From NCBI RefSeq assembly GCF_029407905.1, contig NW_026577882.1, positions 1,178,001 through 1,242,000 on the forward strand: a stretch of DNA of 64,000 nucleotides. Reading direction: 5' to 3'. This DNA comes from Bubalus kerabau (taxonomy: Eukaryota; Chordata; Mammalia; Artiodactyla; Bovidae). The translations under genes were made by a program, and so were the position numbers. The notes beneath the pieces are model-generated. The model was not told the DNA's origin. It was given only the letters and a program-made list of their open reading frames with translations, and did no database searches. Position 1 is the stretch's first letter, and each line of letters opens with the position of its first letter. Shown here in pieces: positions 36,101-46,374 of the stretch.

Positions 36101-39100
36101 AATAGAGGCTTCCAAACACAGGCCGGTTGGCTGCCTCTTCTTGCCTGAAGGAGGCTTGCTTTTCCCGCCTCCTATGAACCCCACATCCCAGCCTCTGGGA
36201 AAAGCGGATCTTGAAGATCTTTTCTCAGGGGTTGTTTCCACGGAGCTGGGGCCGAGCCTGGAGCCCCAAACGCACAGGGCAAGAAAACCCACATGGACAA
36301 GGCTTTGCTCTCTAGGAGAGTTCTAGTGAACCTCACTCTGTCAGGAACGTTCTTGTTTCCTATGGAGACACCCCTGTCTGTGAAGCTGTGTACCGAACAT
36401 GGAGACACAGAGTCTGATTCTCTCTGTGCAGCTTTGAAGCTGTCGTTCAAACAACAGCTTGAAAATCCATACAATGCTCTTCCTTACCCGTGACACAGTT
36501 CTCATTGCTATACCCCATGGCAGTATTTAGAAATCCATACCCAAACCCTTCTCCTAGTAGGCCTGGGTCCTAGTTCGGAGGAACATGCAATGGCGGAGCT
36601 GAGGCCAGTAAGGCACCAGTCAGGTCTGACACACTCTGGCAGCCTGATCGTCCAGGGACACTAAGGCCTGTTGTGCCTTGCAGGAGGCTCGCTTGCGTTA
36701 CCTCCTGTGAACTGCGTTTGCCAGCCTGGGGGAATAGCGGTCCCTGGAGATCTTTTCTCAGGGGCTCCTTCCCTTGAGCTGGGGTGGACCTCGGGGACCC
36801 AACTCACAGGGCAAGGCAAAACCATATGGACAGGTCTATGCTCTGTAGCAGACTTCTAGTGAACCTCATCTCTCAGGAACATTCTTGGCTCCTATAGAGA
36901 CACTTCTGTGTGTGAAGCTGCGTACCTAACATAGGGGCACAGAGAGCCTGATTCTCTCAGTTCATTTTGACGCAGTCGTTCAGAAAACAGCTTGAGAATC
37001 CATAAAATGCTCTCCCTTACCGCTGAGAGAATTCTCACTGCTGTAGCCCTTGGCACTTTGTAGAAATCCGCAGCCAAACGCTTCTCCAAATAGGCCTGGG
37101 TCCTAGTTCGGAGGAACAGGCAATGGTGGAACTGAGGCCAGCAAGGCAACAGTCAGGTTTCACACACTCTGGCAGCCTGCTCCTCCAGGGACAGTAAGGC
37201 CTCTTTTTCTCTGCAGGAGATTCGCTTGCCTTACTTCATGTGAACAGCGTTTCCCAGCCTCAGCGAAGCGGTACCTGGAGATCTTTTCTCAGGGACAGTT
37301 TCCCCGGAGGTGTGGCGGACCTCGGGGACCAAACTCACAGGGGAAGGAAAAACCACATGGACAGGTCTATGCTCTGTAGGAGAGGTTTAGTGAACCTAAT
37401 CTCTCAGGAACATTCTTGGCTCCTATAGAGACAACTCTGTGTGTGAAGCTACACTCCCAACATTGGGGAACAGGGATCTTGGTTCTCTCCGTGGGGTGCT
37501 GATGCTTTGTAGTAAAGCACCTGCTTGAGAATCCGTCCTCTTAGGCTTCCCTCGCCTTGACAGAGGTCTCATTGCTGTAGCCCTTGGCAGTTTCAAAGAA
37601 GAAGACCCTTACACTTCATAAAGTAGGCCCTTGTCCTAGTTTGAATGGAAAGGCAATAACTGAGCTGAGGCCAATAAGGAGCCAGTCCCCTCTGACACAT
37701 TCCCGAAGCCTGCTCCTTCATGGAATATAACTCTAGAATCTTGGAATGTCTTTGCAAGGCTGGCAAAGGGCAGTCAGGAACCAGCACCCTGCCTCTGGAA
37801 TTACCGACTTCTGAGCAGATCTGGAGGTCTCCTTTAGGAGAAGCTAACCCATTCCTTCCAAATAGAGGCTTCAAAAAACAGGCAGGTTGGCTGCCTTTCG
37901 TGCCCGAAGGAGGCTTGCTTTTCTCTCCTCCTATGAACCCCAGTTCCCAGCCTCTGGGAAAAGCGTATCTTGAAGATATTTTCTCAGGGGTTGTTTCCAC
38001 GGAGCTGGGGCCGAGCCCGGGGCCCAAAGGCACAGGGGAAGGCAAGACCACATGGACAGGTCTATGCTCTGTAGCAGACCTCTAGTGAACCTCATCTCTC
38101 AGGAGCATTCTTGGCTCCTTTAGAGACACCTCTGTGTGTGAAGCTGCGTACCTAACATAGGGGCACAGAGAGCCTGATTCTCTCTGTTCATTTTGACGCT
38201 GTCGTTCAGAAAACAGCTTGAGAATCCATAAAATGCTCTCCCTTACCACTGAGAGAATTCTCACTGCTGTAGCCCTTGGCACTTTGTAGAAATCTGCACC
38301 CAAACGCTTTTCCAAGTAGGCCTGGGTGCTAGCTCGCATGAACAGGCAATGGCGGAGCTGAGGCCAGTAAGGCAACAGTCAGGTTTCACACACTCTGGCA
38401 GCCTGCTCCTCCAGGGACTGTAAGGCCTCTTTTACTCTGCAGGAGATTCGCTTGCCTTACTTCCTGTGAACAGCATTTCCCAGCCTCGGCGAAGCGGTTC
38501 CTGGAGATCTTTTCTCAGGGACAGTTTCCCCGGAGGTGTGGCGGACCTCGAGGACCCAACTCACAGGGGAAGGCAAAACCACATGGACAGGTCTATGCTC
38601 TGTAGGAGAGGTTTAGTGAACCTAATCTCTCAGGAACATTCTTGGCTCCTATAGAGACAACTCTGTGTGTGAAGCTACACTCCCAACATTGGTGCACAGG
38701 GAGCTTGATTCTCTCCGTGGGGTGCTGATGCTTTGTGGCAAAGCACCTGCTTGAGAATCCATCCTCTTAGGCTTCCCTCACCTTGACAGAGGTCTCATTG
38801 CTGTAGCCCTTGGCAGTTTGCAAAGAAGAAGACCCTTACCCTTCATAAAGTAGGGCCTTGTCCTAGTTTGAATGGAAAGGCAATAGCTGAGCTGAGGTCA
38901 ATAAGGAGCCAGTCCCGTCTGACACATTCCCGAAGCCTGCTCCTTCATGGAAAATAACTCTAGAATCTAGGAATATCTTTCAAGGCTAGCAAAGGACAGT
39001 CAGGAACCAGTACCCTGCCTCTGGAATTACCGACTTCTGAGCAGATCTGGAGGTCTCCTTTAGGAGAAGCTAACCCATTCCTTCCAAATAGAGGCTTCAA

Positions 39101-39390
39101 AACACAGGCAGGTGGGCTGCCTTTCATGCCCGAAGGAGGCTTGCTTTTCTCTTCTCCTATGAACCCCAGTTCCCAGCCTCTGGGAAAAGCGTATCTTGAA
39201 GATATTTTCTCAGGGGTTGTTTCTACGGAGCTGGGGCCGAGCCTGGAGACCCAAAGGCACAGGGGAAGGCAAGACCACATGGACAAGCCTTTGCTCTTTA
39301 GTATAGCTCTAATGAACCTCACTCTGTCAGGATCTTTCTTGATTCCTACGGAGACACACCTGTGTGTGAAGCTGCGGCCACAGAGAGCCT
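33168..39390. repeat. Satellite II-like array, core with ~1,230-bp short/long higher-order repeat
   Basis: The gctgagg marker (actgagg in one unit) falls at 33443, 34139, 34675, 35369, 35904, 36598, 37131, 37664, 38357 and 38891. Corrected for the LTR, intervals alternate near 535 and 694 bp, so pairs repeat every 1,229-1,232 bp. Short units follow a gtctcacacactctggcagcctg-type string and lack the ~160-bp segment holding gatctggaggtctcc and aggcttccaaacacagg. Long units follow a tctgacatattcccgaagcc-type string. The alternation breaks once at 36598-37664, where two short units (533 and 533 bp) stand side by side. The array is less CpG-rich than satellite I and than its own right end. Confidence 0.82.
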
Positions 39391-40996
39391 GATTACCCCT
39401 GTGCAGCGCTGAGTCTGGGCGGCTAAACAACAGCTTGGGAATGCAGCCTGGGGCGCTTCCCTTCCCTCTGACAGAGCTCTCCTTCGGTCCCTAAGCCCTC
39501 TGCAATTAGGCATGGATCATAGGTGCAAAGGGAAGGGAAGAGCGGAGCTGAGGCCAGTAAGGCGCCCGCCAGTCACGTCTCCCCCAGTTCCGCAGTCTGT
39601 TCCTTCCCCTGCGCGAAAGCTAGAAGCTGGGAAGGGCTTGGCGAGGCTCGCCCAGGCAGAGCAGCCTCTAGGCCGGGGCTCTGCGATATCGCGCCTGGGC
39701 GCAGATCTGGAGCTCCGCCGGAGTGGAAGCTCATTCGGTCCTTCCCAATACAGGCTTGCAAGCACCCGACGGCGGCCTGACTCTATTCTCCCGCGTGCTG
39801 GGAGTGGGCTTCCAATCCAGGGCACAGAGCACTGCCTGGAGCTCTCTGCTCAGGGGCTGGTTCCCCTGCACTGGGACTGTGCTAGGGAGCCCAATGGCAC
39901 AGGGGAAGGCCCCAAACCACATGCACACGACTCTGCTCTGGAGCTGAGCTCCGGGGAAGCCCAGTCTGTAAGGCAGTTTCTGAACACAAACGGAGGAACA
40001 CTCTGGCTGTGGAGCTCCCTCCCCATGACAGGGGCACTGGGACCCTGATTCCCTCCATTCAGCGCTGAGTCTGGGCTACCAAGCAACAGCTTGGGAATGC
40101 AACCTGGGGCATTTCCCTTCCCTCAGACAGAGGTCTCCTTGCGGGAGGCTTTCGCAGTTTGCACACCCCCGTGCCCTAAGCCGTCTGCAAGGAGGCCTGG
40201 CTCCTAGGTCCAAAGGGAAGGCAAGAGCGGAGCTGAGGCCAGTCAGGAGCCAGTCATGTCGCCCATAATCCCGCAGCCTGCTCCTTTGCAGGTGCAAACG
40301 CTAGAAGCTGGGAAGGGCTTGGCGAGGCTCGCCCAGGCAGAGCAGCCTCTCGACAGGGGCTCTGTCATATCGCGCCTGGGCGCAGGTCTGCAGCTCCGCC
40401 GGTGTGGAAGCTCACTCGGTCCTTTCCAATACAGGCTTGCAAGGACCCGCCGGCAGCCTAACTCATCTCTCCCGCATGCTGGGACTGGGCATCCAGGCCT
40501 GGGCACAAAGCACTGCCTGGAGCTCTTTGCTCAGGGGCTGGTTCCCCTACGCTGGGGCTGTGCTAGGGAGTCCAAACGCACATGTCAAGGCCCCAAAACA
40601 CATCCACACGTCTCTGCTCTGCAACAGAGCTCCGGGGAAGCCCAGTCTGGCAGGCGCTTTCTGGGCACAAAGGGAGGAACACTCTGGCTGTGGAGCTTCC
40701 TCCCCAAGACAGGGGCACTAGGACCCTGATTCCCTCCGTTTACCGCTGAGTCTGCATTGCCAAGCAACAGCTTGGGAACGCAGCCTGGGGCGCTTCCCTT
40801 CCCTCGGACAGAGCTCTCCTTGCGGTAGGCCTTGGTAGTTTGCATACAATGGGGCCCTAAGCCCTCTGCAAGTTGGCCTGGCTCCTAGGTCCAAAGGGCA
40901 GGCCAGAGCGGAGCTGAGGCTGTCAGGCTCCAGACACATCTCCCATACTCCTACATCCTGCTCCTACCCGGGCGTGAACGCTAGAAGCTGGGAAGG
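39391..40996. repeat. Satellite II-like monomers, GC-rich full-length form at the array's right edge
   Basis: Three successive marker intervals (38891-39547-40232-40913) of 656, 685 and 681 bp are all full length and rich in G+C and CpG. They align with the core array through strings such as cagcttgggaatgcagcctg, gctagaagctgggaag, gatctggagctccgccgg and aatacaggcttgcaag, where the core often has TG or CA in place of CG. A ~0.68-kb GC-rich unit is closest to the described satellite II monomer. The last unit ends inside gctagaagctgggaagg at about 40,996, where the sequence changes to the CpG-rich D1 segment. Confidence 0.75.
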
Positions 40997-41007
40997 TACC
41001 TGGACCA

Positions 41008-41362
41008 TGCAGGGGCGGGGCGAACGCGGGCGGCGTGGGGCGGGGGTCGGCTTCTGGCGGGGGTGGGGGCGGGCTTCCCAGTTGTGCTCTCGGAGGTGGA
41101 CACTGAGGCTGAAAACGCCCCGGGAGCGCACCCGGGACTGGGTAAACCCGGGCTGCGCGGGTCGAGATTCCGATGGCTTTAGGTGGGGGTCGGTCCCAGT
41201 TGTGCTCCCGGGGGTCGCCACTGCGGCTGGGAACGCGCAGGGAGCGCGGCAGGGGCGGGGCTAACCCTGGGGGCGCGGGGCGGGGGTCGGCTCATGGGGG
41301 GATGGGGAGGGGTTCCCAGTTGTGCTCTCGGGGGTTGCAACTGCGGCTGGGAACGCCCATTT
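41008..41362. repeat. ~119-bp GC-rich tandem repeat in D1 (three copies)
   Basis: The string gttgtgctc(t/c)cgg begins at 41,081, 41,199 and 41,319, a period of 118-120 bp. Each is followed by a ctgaggctg/ctgcggctgg..aacgc block and preceded by cggct..tgg-type G-rich sequence. Copies are clearly diverged. The same three-copy structure is found in D2, so it predates the duplication. It is unrelated to the 31-bp satellite I subrepeat as far as I can see. Confidence 0.75.
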
Positions 41363-41426
41363 CGTCCGCTCCTGGGTCCCCAAGGATCGCCATCCCGTGG
41401 GTGCAGCGGAGGGCTGCGGACCACAG

Positions 41427-41428
41427 GT
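41427..41428 (+). other. Possible 5' splice donor in D1
   Basis: The context cacag|gtaaggg agrees with the mammalian donor consensus and is conserved at 45,937-45,938 in D2, just downstream of the 119-bp repeats. No exon partner or acceptor can be identified, so its use is speculative. Confidence 0.3.
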
Positions 41429-41881
41429 AAGGGAACTGGGACTGCGTGGAGCAGGGAACCAAGTATTCCGCCGTCTGTTGGCACATTCTCAGAGCTCCCC
41501 AACCTGGCGGTCGCAGAAAAGCCTTGCCTTTGGGGTCAAGGCCTTTACTGCTCCACCCCTCTGCTGAAAAATCTCAGAGTCTGCCCGGTTCTTCCAAGCA
41601 GCCTAGTGTCCGCTGGAAGTCCAAGGGACAGAACACTGAACTCTGGCCGGCTGGCCCAGCCCTGCTTCTGGCACTTTGTAAGCCAGCGGGCCCTTGAGCA
41701 CCTGCTGGGATGGGAAAGGGAAGGGTCCACGGATTGCACCCTAGAAACTTAGTAGGGTGCATGGATTTCAAACCCAGGTGGCCGCCCAGGCAGCAAAGAA
41801 GGGGGTGGGCACCTTGCTGCCCTTTCATGGCAGAATCTGTGGTTGTCCAGCTGCGTGGGCCTTTTCATAAGGACCCTGTGC

Positions 41882-41887
41882 AATAAA
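41882..41887 (+). terminator. AATAAA polyadenylation-type signal at the end of D1
   Basis: Lies in gtgcaataaaagttt, conserved as 46,363-46,368 in D2. Downstream is a GT-rich stretch (ggtgttttgg), a plausible downstream element. No transcript evidence is available from sequence alone. Confidence 0.4.
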
Positions 41888-43455
41888 AGTTTGGTGTTTT
41901 GGAACTGAATAATTAGAACGTGTAAAAGCTTTAAATTATGTGGTGGTGTAATTAAAAAACAAAACAAAACAAAACCAAGCTCCAAGTGTTTTGCAAATGG
42001 AGGTTTAAATATTGAAGGACTGTATTCCTTGCACTGTGGCATTCTATCAAGAAGTGTGCAGGATTTTTTTTTTTTTTAAGAAAAGTGTTCGAAGTGAGGG
42101 AAACAGGAAACCCAGAGGTGCCCCTGTATTTTGGGGAAGGCCTTAGGAGGTCACTTGGAAATGCTGCTGGCTGTGCGGGAGCAGGGCAGATGGGCTGTGC
42201 AGGCTTGTCCTTTGCATGGATGTTCTTGTGTGTGGAAACCCAGCTCAGAGCCATCTCCTGATGTGTAAGAATTTCGCAGACAAACCTTGAGCTAAGCAAT
42301 GCATTTTTTCCTAAGAAAATGTTTGTCTTAAGCGATGTAAATATCCTATGTATTTCCGCTAGACTCTGGCTTCAGGTCGGTTCCCCCAAAAGGCTCAGAA
42401 GCGATTTGAACAAAACAGCATGTTTTCCTCCTAGCTTGTTCTCCTTATCTATGTTAAGGAAATGATATATTTGCCTGCAATACTGCCTTTCTTCAAGATT
42501 CATGTCAATCAAGTTTTGGCCCGGGATGACTCACCTGCTGCCAATATTATCTCAATGCATGTCGTGGGGGAGGGGCATGGTGCCATTCCCTGAAAGAGTT
42601 CCTTTCTTTCCTTAGCTGACTGCTAGTGCCTGTAGAATATCTGGCTAAAGACCAGCAGGGGGTACTCTTACTACCCCCCCCACCCCGCCTCGAGTCTAAG
42701 TCAGCAGCTTTCTCTATCTCTTTAATACTTTAATAACACTTGATGACACAAAAGCTCTGAGCGATCAAATCATATCAAATCTTCATTTCAGATTGAAGAT
42801 GCATTCCATGGGATTGCCATCTTAAGTCTTTCCATCGTTATGGAATATCTGTCCATGTATTCAGGATAGTTTTCAGCCAGGGTGTATAATTTCCAGTGTG
42901 CCAGTCTTGTCATCCTCGTTACATCCATGGCAAAGTGTTGTATTCATGTTGATATTATTGAAAGGGAATTTTTTAAAATTCCTTTTCAGATTATTATCTG
43001 CTAATGTATACAGATAAAACTGTGTAATCATTCATTTTTATCAGTTTGGACAGCTTGATAGTTGTCTTTAATTTCTTTACTTTCTGACACTTTAAGATTA
43101 TCCTGGGACACATATGTAATGCCTCACCCCTAAATTCAGACATGTGTTCAAAGAACTTCTGTCCTTTTATTTATTTATTTATTCTTTAACATTGAAATCG
43201 TTTTGACTATGCTGGGTGTTTGTTGCTAGATGGAAGTAGCTAGGACCTCTGGACTGCAGTCTCTCATCTCTTGCTGACCTCTTGTTGACCTCTGCAGAAT
43301 CCTGGTAGGTGGGAGCTTGTTAGTTCCTTGTTCCTTATCAGAACCTCCTGTGGTAAGTGTTTTTCTCTTCTCTGTTGCCTGGTAAGGGTGGGTGGTCATG
43401 GGCATCCCAAAGTTGGCTAGAAGTCAATTATTTAGGCAGGCTTGTGCACAGATAT

Positions 43456-43730
43456 GGGAGAAGGCAATGGCACCCAACTCCTGGAAAATCCCAAGGACGG
43501 AGGAGCCTGGTAGGCTGCAGTCCATGGGGTGGCTAAGAGTCGGACACCACTGAGCGACTTCATTTTCACTTTTCACTTTCATGCATAGGAGGAGGAAATG
43601 GCAACCCACTCCAGTGTTCTTGCCTAGAGAACCCCAGGGACTGCGGGGCCTGGTGGGCTGCCATCTATGGCATGGCACAGGGTCGGCCTCAACTGAACCA
43701 CTTAGCAGCTGCAGCAGCAGCAGCAGCAGT
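43456..43730 (+). mobile_element. Bov-A2 SINE
   Basis: A ~275-bp element with the two related Bov-A halves: gagaaggcaatggcacccaa...agtcggacaccactgagcga, then aggaaatggcaacccactcc...gggctgccatctatgg, ending in an (AGC)n microsatellite. It is flanked by an imperfect 12-bp target duplication: gtgcacagatat (43,444-43,455) and gtgcatagatat (43,729-43,740), one mismatch. Bov-A SINEs are restricted to ruminants, which supports the host assignment. The element shows moderate divergence from the consensus I remember. Confidence 0.9.
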
Positions 43731-44449
43731 GCATAGATATCAAAGGGGATGAGAACAGTCAGGTAGGATCACATATGTCACCGTGAAACAATACTTCTCC
43801 TCTTAGCCAAAGCTAACAAAAGATTTCTGTTCTAGGTCAACCTAGAAGAGATCACTTAAGAGGTAAAGAAACTTAAACTCCATTAGCAAAGGCAGTTCAA
43901 CATCTCAAGAAAACTTGTGCTAGGCACAAAACTCTTTTCTGGGGGCCTACTTTCCCTACAACCTCCTTATCCCATTCTGTACCCATTCCTTTGCTTCTCC
44001 CGTCCTGAAAATGCCACCTGTAAGACAGAACTACTTCGTTTTCCTTCTTAAAGTGTGATTGCATTCCATACATTCTTGTAATAACAAGTCATACATTTCC
44101 CTTCGGCAACCAAGAACTCACTCTTATATTGGCATTTGATAGATTGGTGAGCATACCTATCAGTGATAATAGCGCCCACCCCGCTTCCTGCAAGAACAGA
44201 ACAAAACAAAACAAAACCAAAAAATTGCTTTCTTACATTTAATATGTTCGGATGGTGCCAGTCACTATTCATGCAGAGTCAAAAATCTCTTTTGTTTCTG
44301 TGTAAAAGGGAGGTCCTTTCAAGTCGTGAATGTTTCAGAAGTTTCATTTATTTGGAAGTGACCTAGCTATTCAATACACTGTCGTCACTTAGTTTAGCAC
44401 CAGGATAGAAACTCAGGTAACCAAAACACCTGGAGGAACGATTGTAAGT

Positions 44450-44636
44450 TCAGTTCAGTTCAGTTGCTCAGTCGAGTCTGACTCTTTGGGACCCCGTGGC
44501 CTGCAGGACGCCAGGCTTCCGTGTCCATCACCAACTCCAGGGGCTTGCTCAAACTCATGTCCATCGAGTCAGTGATGCCATCCAACCATCTTATCCTCTG
44601 TCATCCCCTTCTCCTCTGCCTTCAATCAAGACTATG
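44450..44636 (-). mobile_element. BovB/ART2A-related retroposon fragment
   Basis: Begins with a short ttcagttcagttcag tandem, followed by ttgctcagtcgagtctgact, gtccatcaccaactccaggg, actcatgtccatcgagtcag and tgatgccatccaaccatctt, a widely dispersed ruminant sequence corresponding to the complement of the BovB (RTE-clade LINE) 3' end. It stops abruptly at about 44,636 after cttctcctctgccttcaatc. Only a 5'-truncated fragment is present. No reverse-transcriptase coding sequence is included. Confidence 0.8.
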
Positions 44637-45489
44637 AGAGGCGGATATTTTAGAGTATAATTATTGTTAAGAGTTTATCTAAAAGCTCATATCACATTTA
44701 CATTTTTTACATTGGTTGTTGCTGTTTCCAGGTACTTTCTTGCTGACAAGCTTGTGACACATATAACAATAGAGCAATTTTTACCTTAGAATAAACCTAG
44801 GCACTATGAACATGTTGTGCTTAATGTTGTTGACTCTTAGACATGTCTATAATGGAGGAGCAAAACCAAAAATACTAGATATTTAATATTGACTAGTTCC
44901 CAGTTCACGGGACTCTGACATTCATTTAGGTCAATGTTTTCTTGTATTTCCAGCAGTTTGATTTGGAAGGGCTGCCTTGTCTTGAGACCATTGAAATCAG
45001 AACACAGAACTTGAGCAATATTATCAAAAAACACAAGGCTCACACTGACACATACCTTAATCCAAACAGACAGACAAGACATCTTCCAGGTTTCCGCCTG
45101 AGATTTAAAATATTTCTTTGAGCCAGTCTTCTGGGGAGTGGGGGGATGGGGGTGGCAGTGAGGCAGGCTTGGGTAGCAAGCTAATTGTTGGTCATTGCAT
45201 ATGCAAAGAACCAGCTTTCCGGGTTCCAAGGAAAAAAGTTTCCTTGGTAACCAACTTTGTCTGGTTCTATAGAATATCATGGCCCTCCTAGGTCAGGTCA
45301 TCTTGCCTTTCTGTAGTCCTCGTTTTATCCCTAAATCATAGACAGATTGGATTGTCTCTGTGGGGTGTATGTATTGTCCTCATGTTTGACCTGGCGGCAG
45401 CAGCGAGGTCCGAGAGCCTCTCCTGGAACCGGGCGTGGGGACAGGGCTCACCAGGAGCCGCTGGTGAAGGTGGGCAGCGCCCCTGGAGC

Positions 45490-45876
45490 GCAGCAGGGGC
45501 GGGGCGAACCCGGGCGGCGCAGGGCGGGTGTCGGCTCCTGGCGGGGGTGGGGGAGGGCTTCCCAGTTGTGCTCTCGGAGATGGCCACTGCGGCTGGAAAT
45601 GCTCCGGGAGCGCACCCAGGGCGGGGTAAACCTGGGCTGCACAGGTCGAGATTCCGCTCGCTGTGGGTGGGTGGTCGGTCCCTGTTGTGCTCCCGGGGGT
45701 CGCCAATGTGGCTGGGAACCCGCCGGGAGCCCGGCAGGGCCGGGGCAAAACCTGGCGGCGCGGGGTGGGGTGGGGGGTCCGTTCACAGCGGGGGTCGGCT
45801 CCTGGCGGGGGTGGGGGAGGGCTTTCCAGATGTGCTGTTGGGGGTCGCCATTTCGGCTGGGAATGCCCATTTCGTG
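45490..45876. repeat. ~119-bp GC-rich tandem repeat in D2 (three copies)
   Basis: Anchors corresponding to gttgtgctc(t/c)cgg are at 45,565, 45,684 and 45,829 (the last as gatgtgctgttgg). The first interval is 119 bp. The second is 145 bp because of about 26 extra bases around 45,775-45,800, a local difference from D1. A GC box (ggggcgggg) lies near 45,496. Confidence 0.7.
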
Positions 45877-46362
45877 AACTCCTGGATCCCCAAGGATCGG
45901 CATCCATTGGCCACAGCGGAGGGGTGCGGAACACAGGTAAGGGAACGGGGACTGCGTGGAGCAGGGAACCATGTATTCCGCCCTGTGTTGGCACAGTCTC
46001 AGAGCTCCCCAACCTGACGATCGCAGAAAGGCCTCGTCTTTGGGGTCAAGGCCTTTACCGCTCCACCCCTCTGCTGAAAAACCTCAGAGTCTGCGCGGTT
46101 TTCCCAAGCAGCCTAGTGTCCGCTGGAAGTCCAAGGGACAGAACCCTGAATTCTGGCCGGCTGGCCCAGCCCTGCTTCTGGCACTTTGTAGGCCAGCGGG
46201 CCCTGGAGCACCTGCTAGGATGGGAAAGGGAAGGGTACGCGAATTGCACTCTGGTGGCCGCCGAGGCAGCAAAGAAGTGGGGAGGGCACCTTACTGCCCT
46301 TTAATGGCAGACAGAATCTGTGGCTGTCCTGCTGCGTGGGCCTTTTCATGGGGACCTTGTGC

Positions 46363-46368
46363 AATAAA
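46363..46368 (+). terminator. AATAAA polyadenylation-type signal at the D2/satellite I boundary
   Basis: Conserved with 41,882-41,887. Here the downstream GT-rich sequence of D1 is replaced by satellite I, which begins seven bases after the hexamer. Confidence 0.35.
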
Positions 46369-46374
46369 AGTTTA

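Larger units (their letters stand above)
40997..41895 (+). repeat. CpG-rich segment D1 (first copy of a 4,510-bp-spaced direct duplication)
   Basis: Contains GC boxes (ggggcgggg at about 41,012 and 41,252), a three-copy ~119-bp tandem repeat, a canonical splice-donor string cacaggtaaggg (GT at 41,427-41,428) and an AATAAA at 41,882. Its match D2 lies 4,510 bp downstream in the same orientation; over about 320 bp around 41,427-41,748 the two differ at about 24 positions by eye (7-8%). D1 also has about 30 bp near 41,747-41,780 that D2 lacks. Its left end is cut by satellite II, so the sequence matching 45,389-45,487 is missing. It looks like a CpG-island promoter/exon fragment, but I recognise no gene. 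Confidence 0.7.
41896..45388. other. AT-rich non-satellite island between D1 and D2
   Basis: About 3.5 kb with ordinary intergenic composition and no satellite periodicity. It holds simple repeats near 41,955 (AAAAC)n, 42,064-42,077 (T14) and 44,197-44,219 (AAAAC)n, a Bov-A2 SINE and a BovB-related fragment. The stretch at about 43,157-43,240 (tttattta repeats followed by gactatgctgggtgtttgttgc) vaguely recalls a degraded artiodactyl CHR-type SINE, but I am not confident. No convincing exon or RNA gene was found. A minus-strand open frame at 44,837-45,280 has no recognisable domain. Confidence 0.6.
45389..46374 (+). repeat. CpG-rich segment D2 (second copy of the 4,510-bp-spaced duplication)
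   Basis: Repeats D1 at a constant 4,510-bp offset from the GC-rich 119-bp repeats through the donor-like site (GT at 45,937) to AATAAA at 46,363. It extends further left than D1, starting gacctggcggcagcagcgag at about 45,387. It ends within aataaaagttt, where satellite I begins directly at 46,375. An open plus-strand frame (45,663-46,304) matches an open frame in D1 (41,183-41,752) over the shared region, but no domain is recognised and GC-rich DNA keeps frames open by chance, so I do not annotate a CDS. Confidence 0.7.

Noticed and set aside
43157..43240. CHR-type SINE remnant
   Set aside because: Only a short resemblance (gctgggtgtttgttgct) after a tttattta tract; not enough to call without a search.
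44837..45280. Minus-strand open frame of 147 codons in the AT-rich island
   Set aside because: No domain, no splice or promoter context, and no second copy in the window to test conservation.
45663..46304. Plus-strand open frame of 213 codons in D2 as a protein-coding gene
   Set aside because: Runs through the 119-bp GC-rich tandem repeats and across a donor-like site, has no recognised domain, and the D1 counterpart ends differently. Retained only as a low-interest observation.
40997..46374. D1 and D2 as the two LTRs of a provirus
   Set aside because: They lack TG...CA termini and target duplications, D1 is followed by no primer-binding site, D2 extends further left than D1, and the interior has no retroviral coding sequence.
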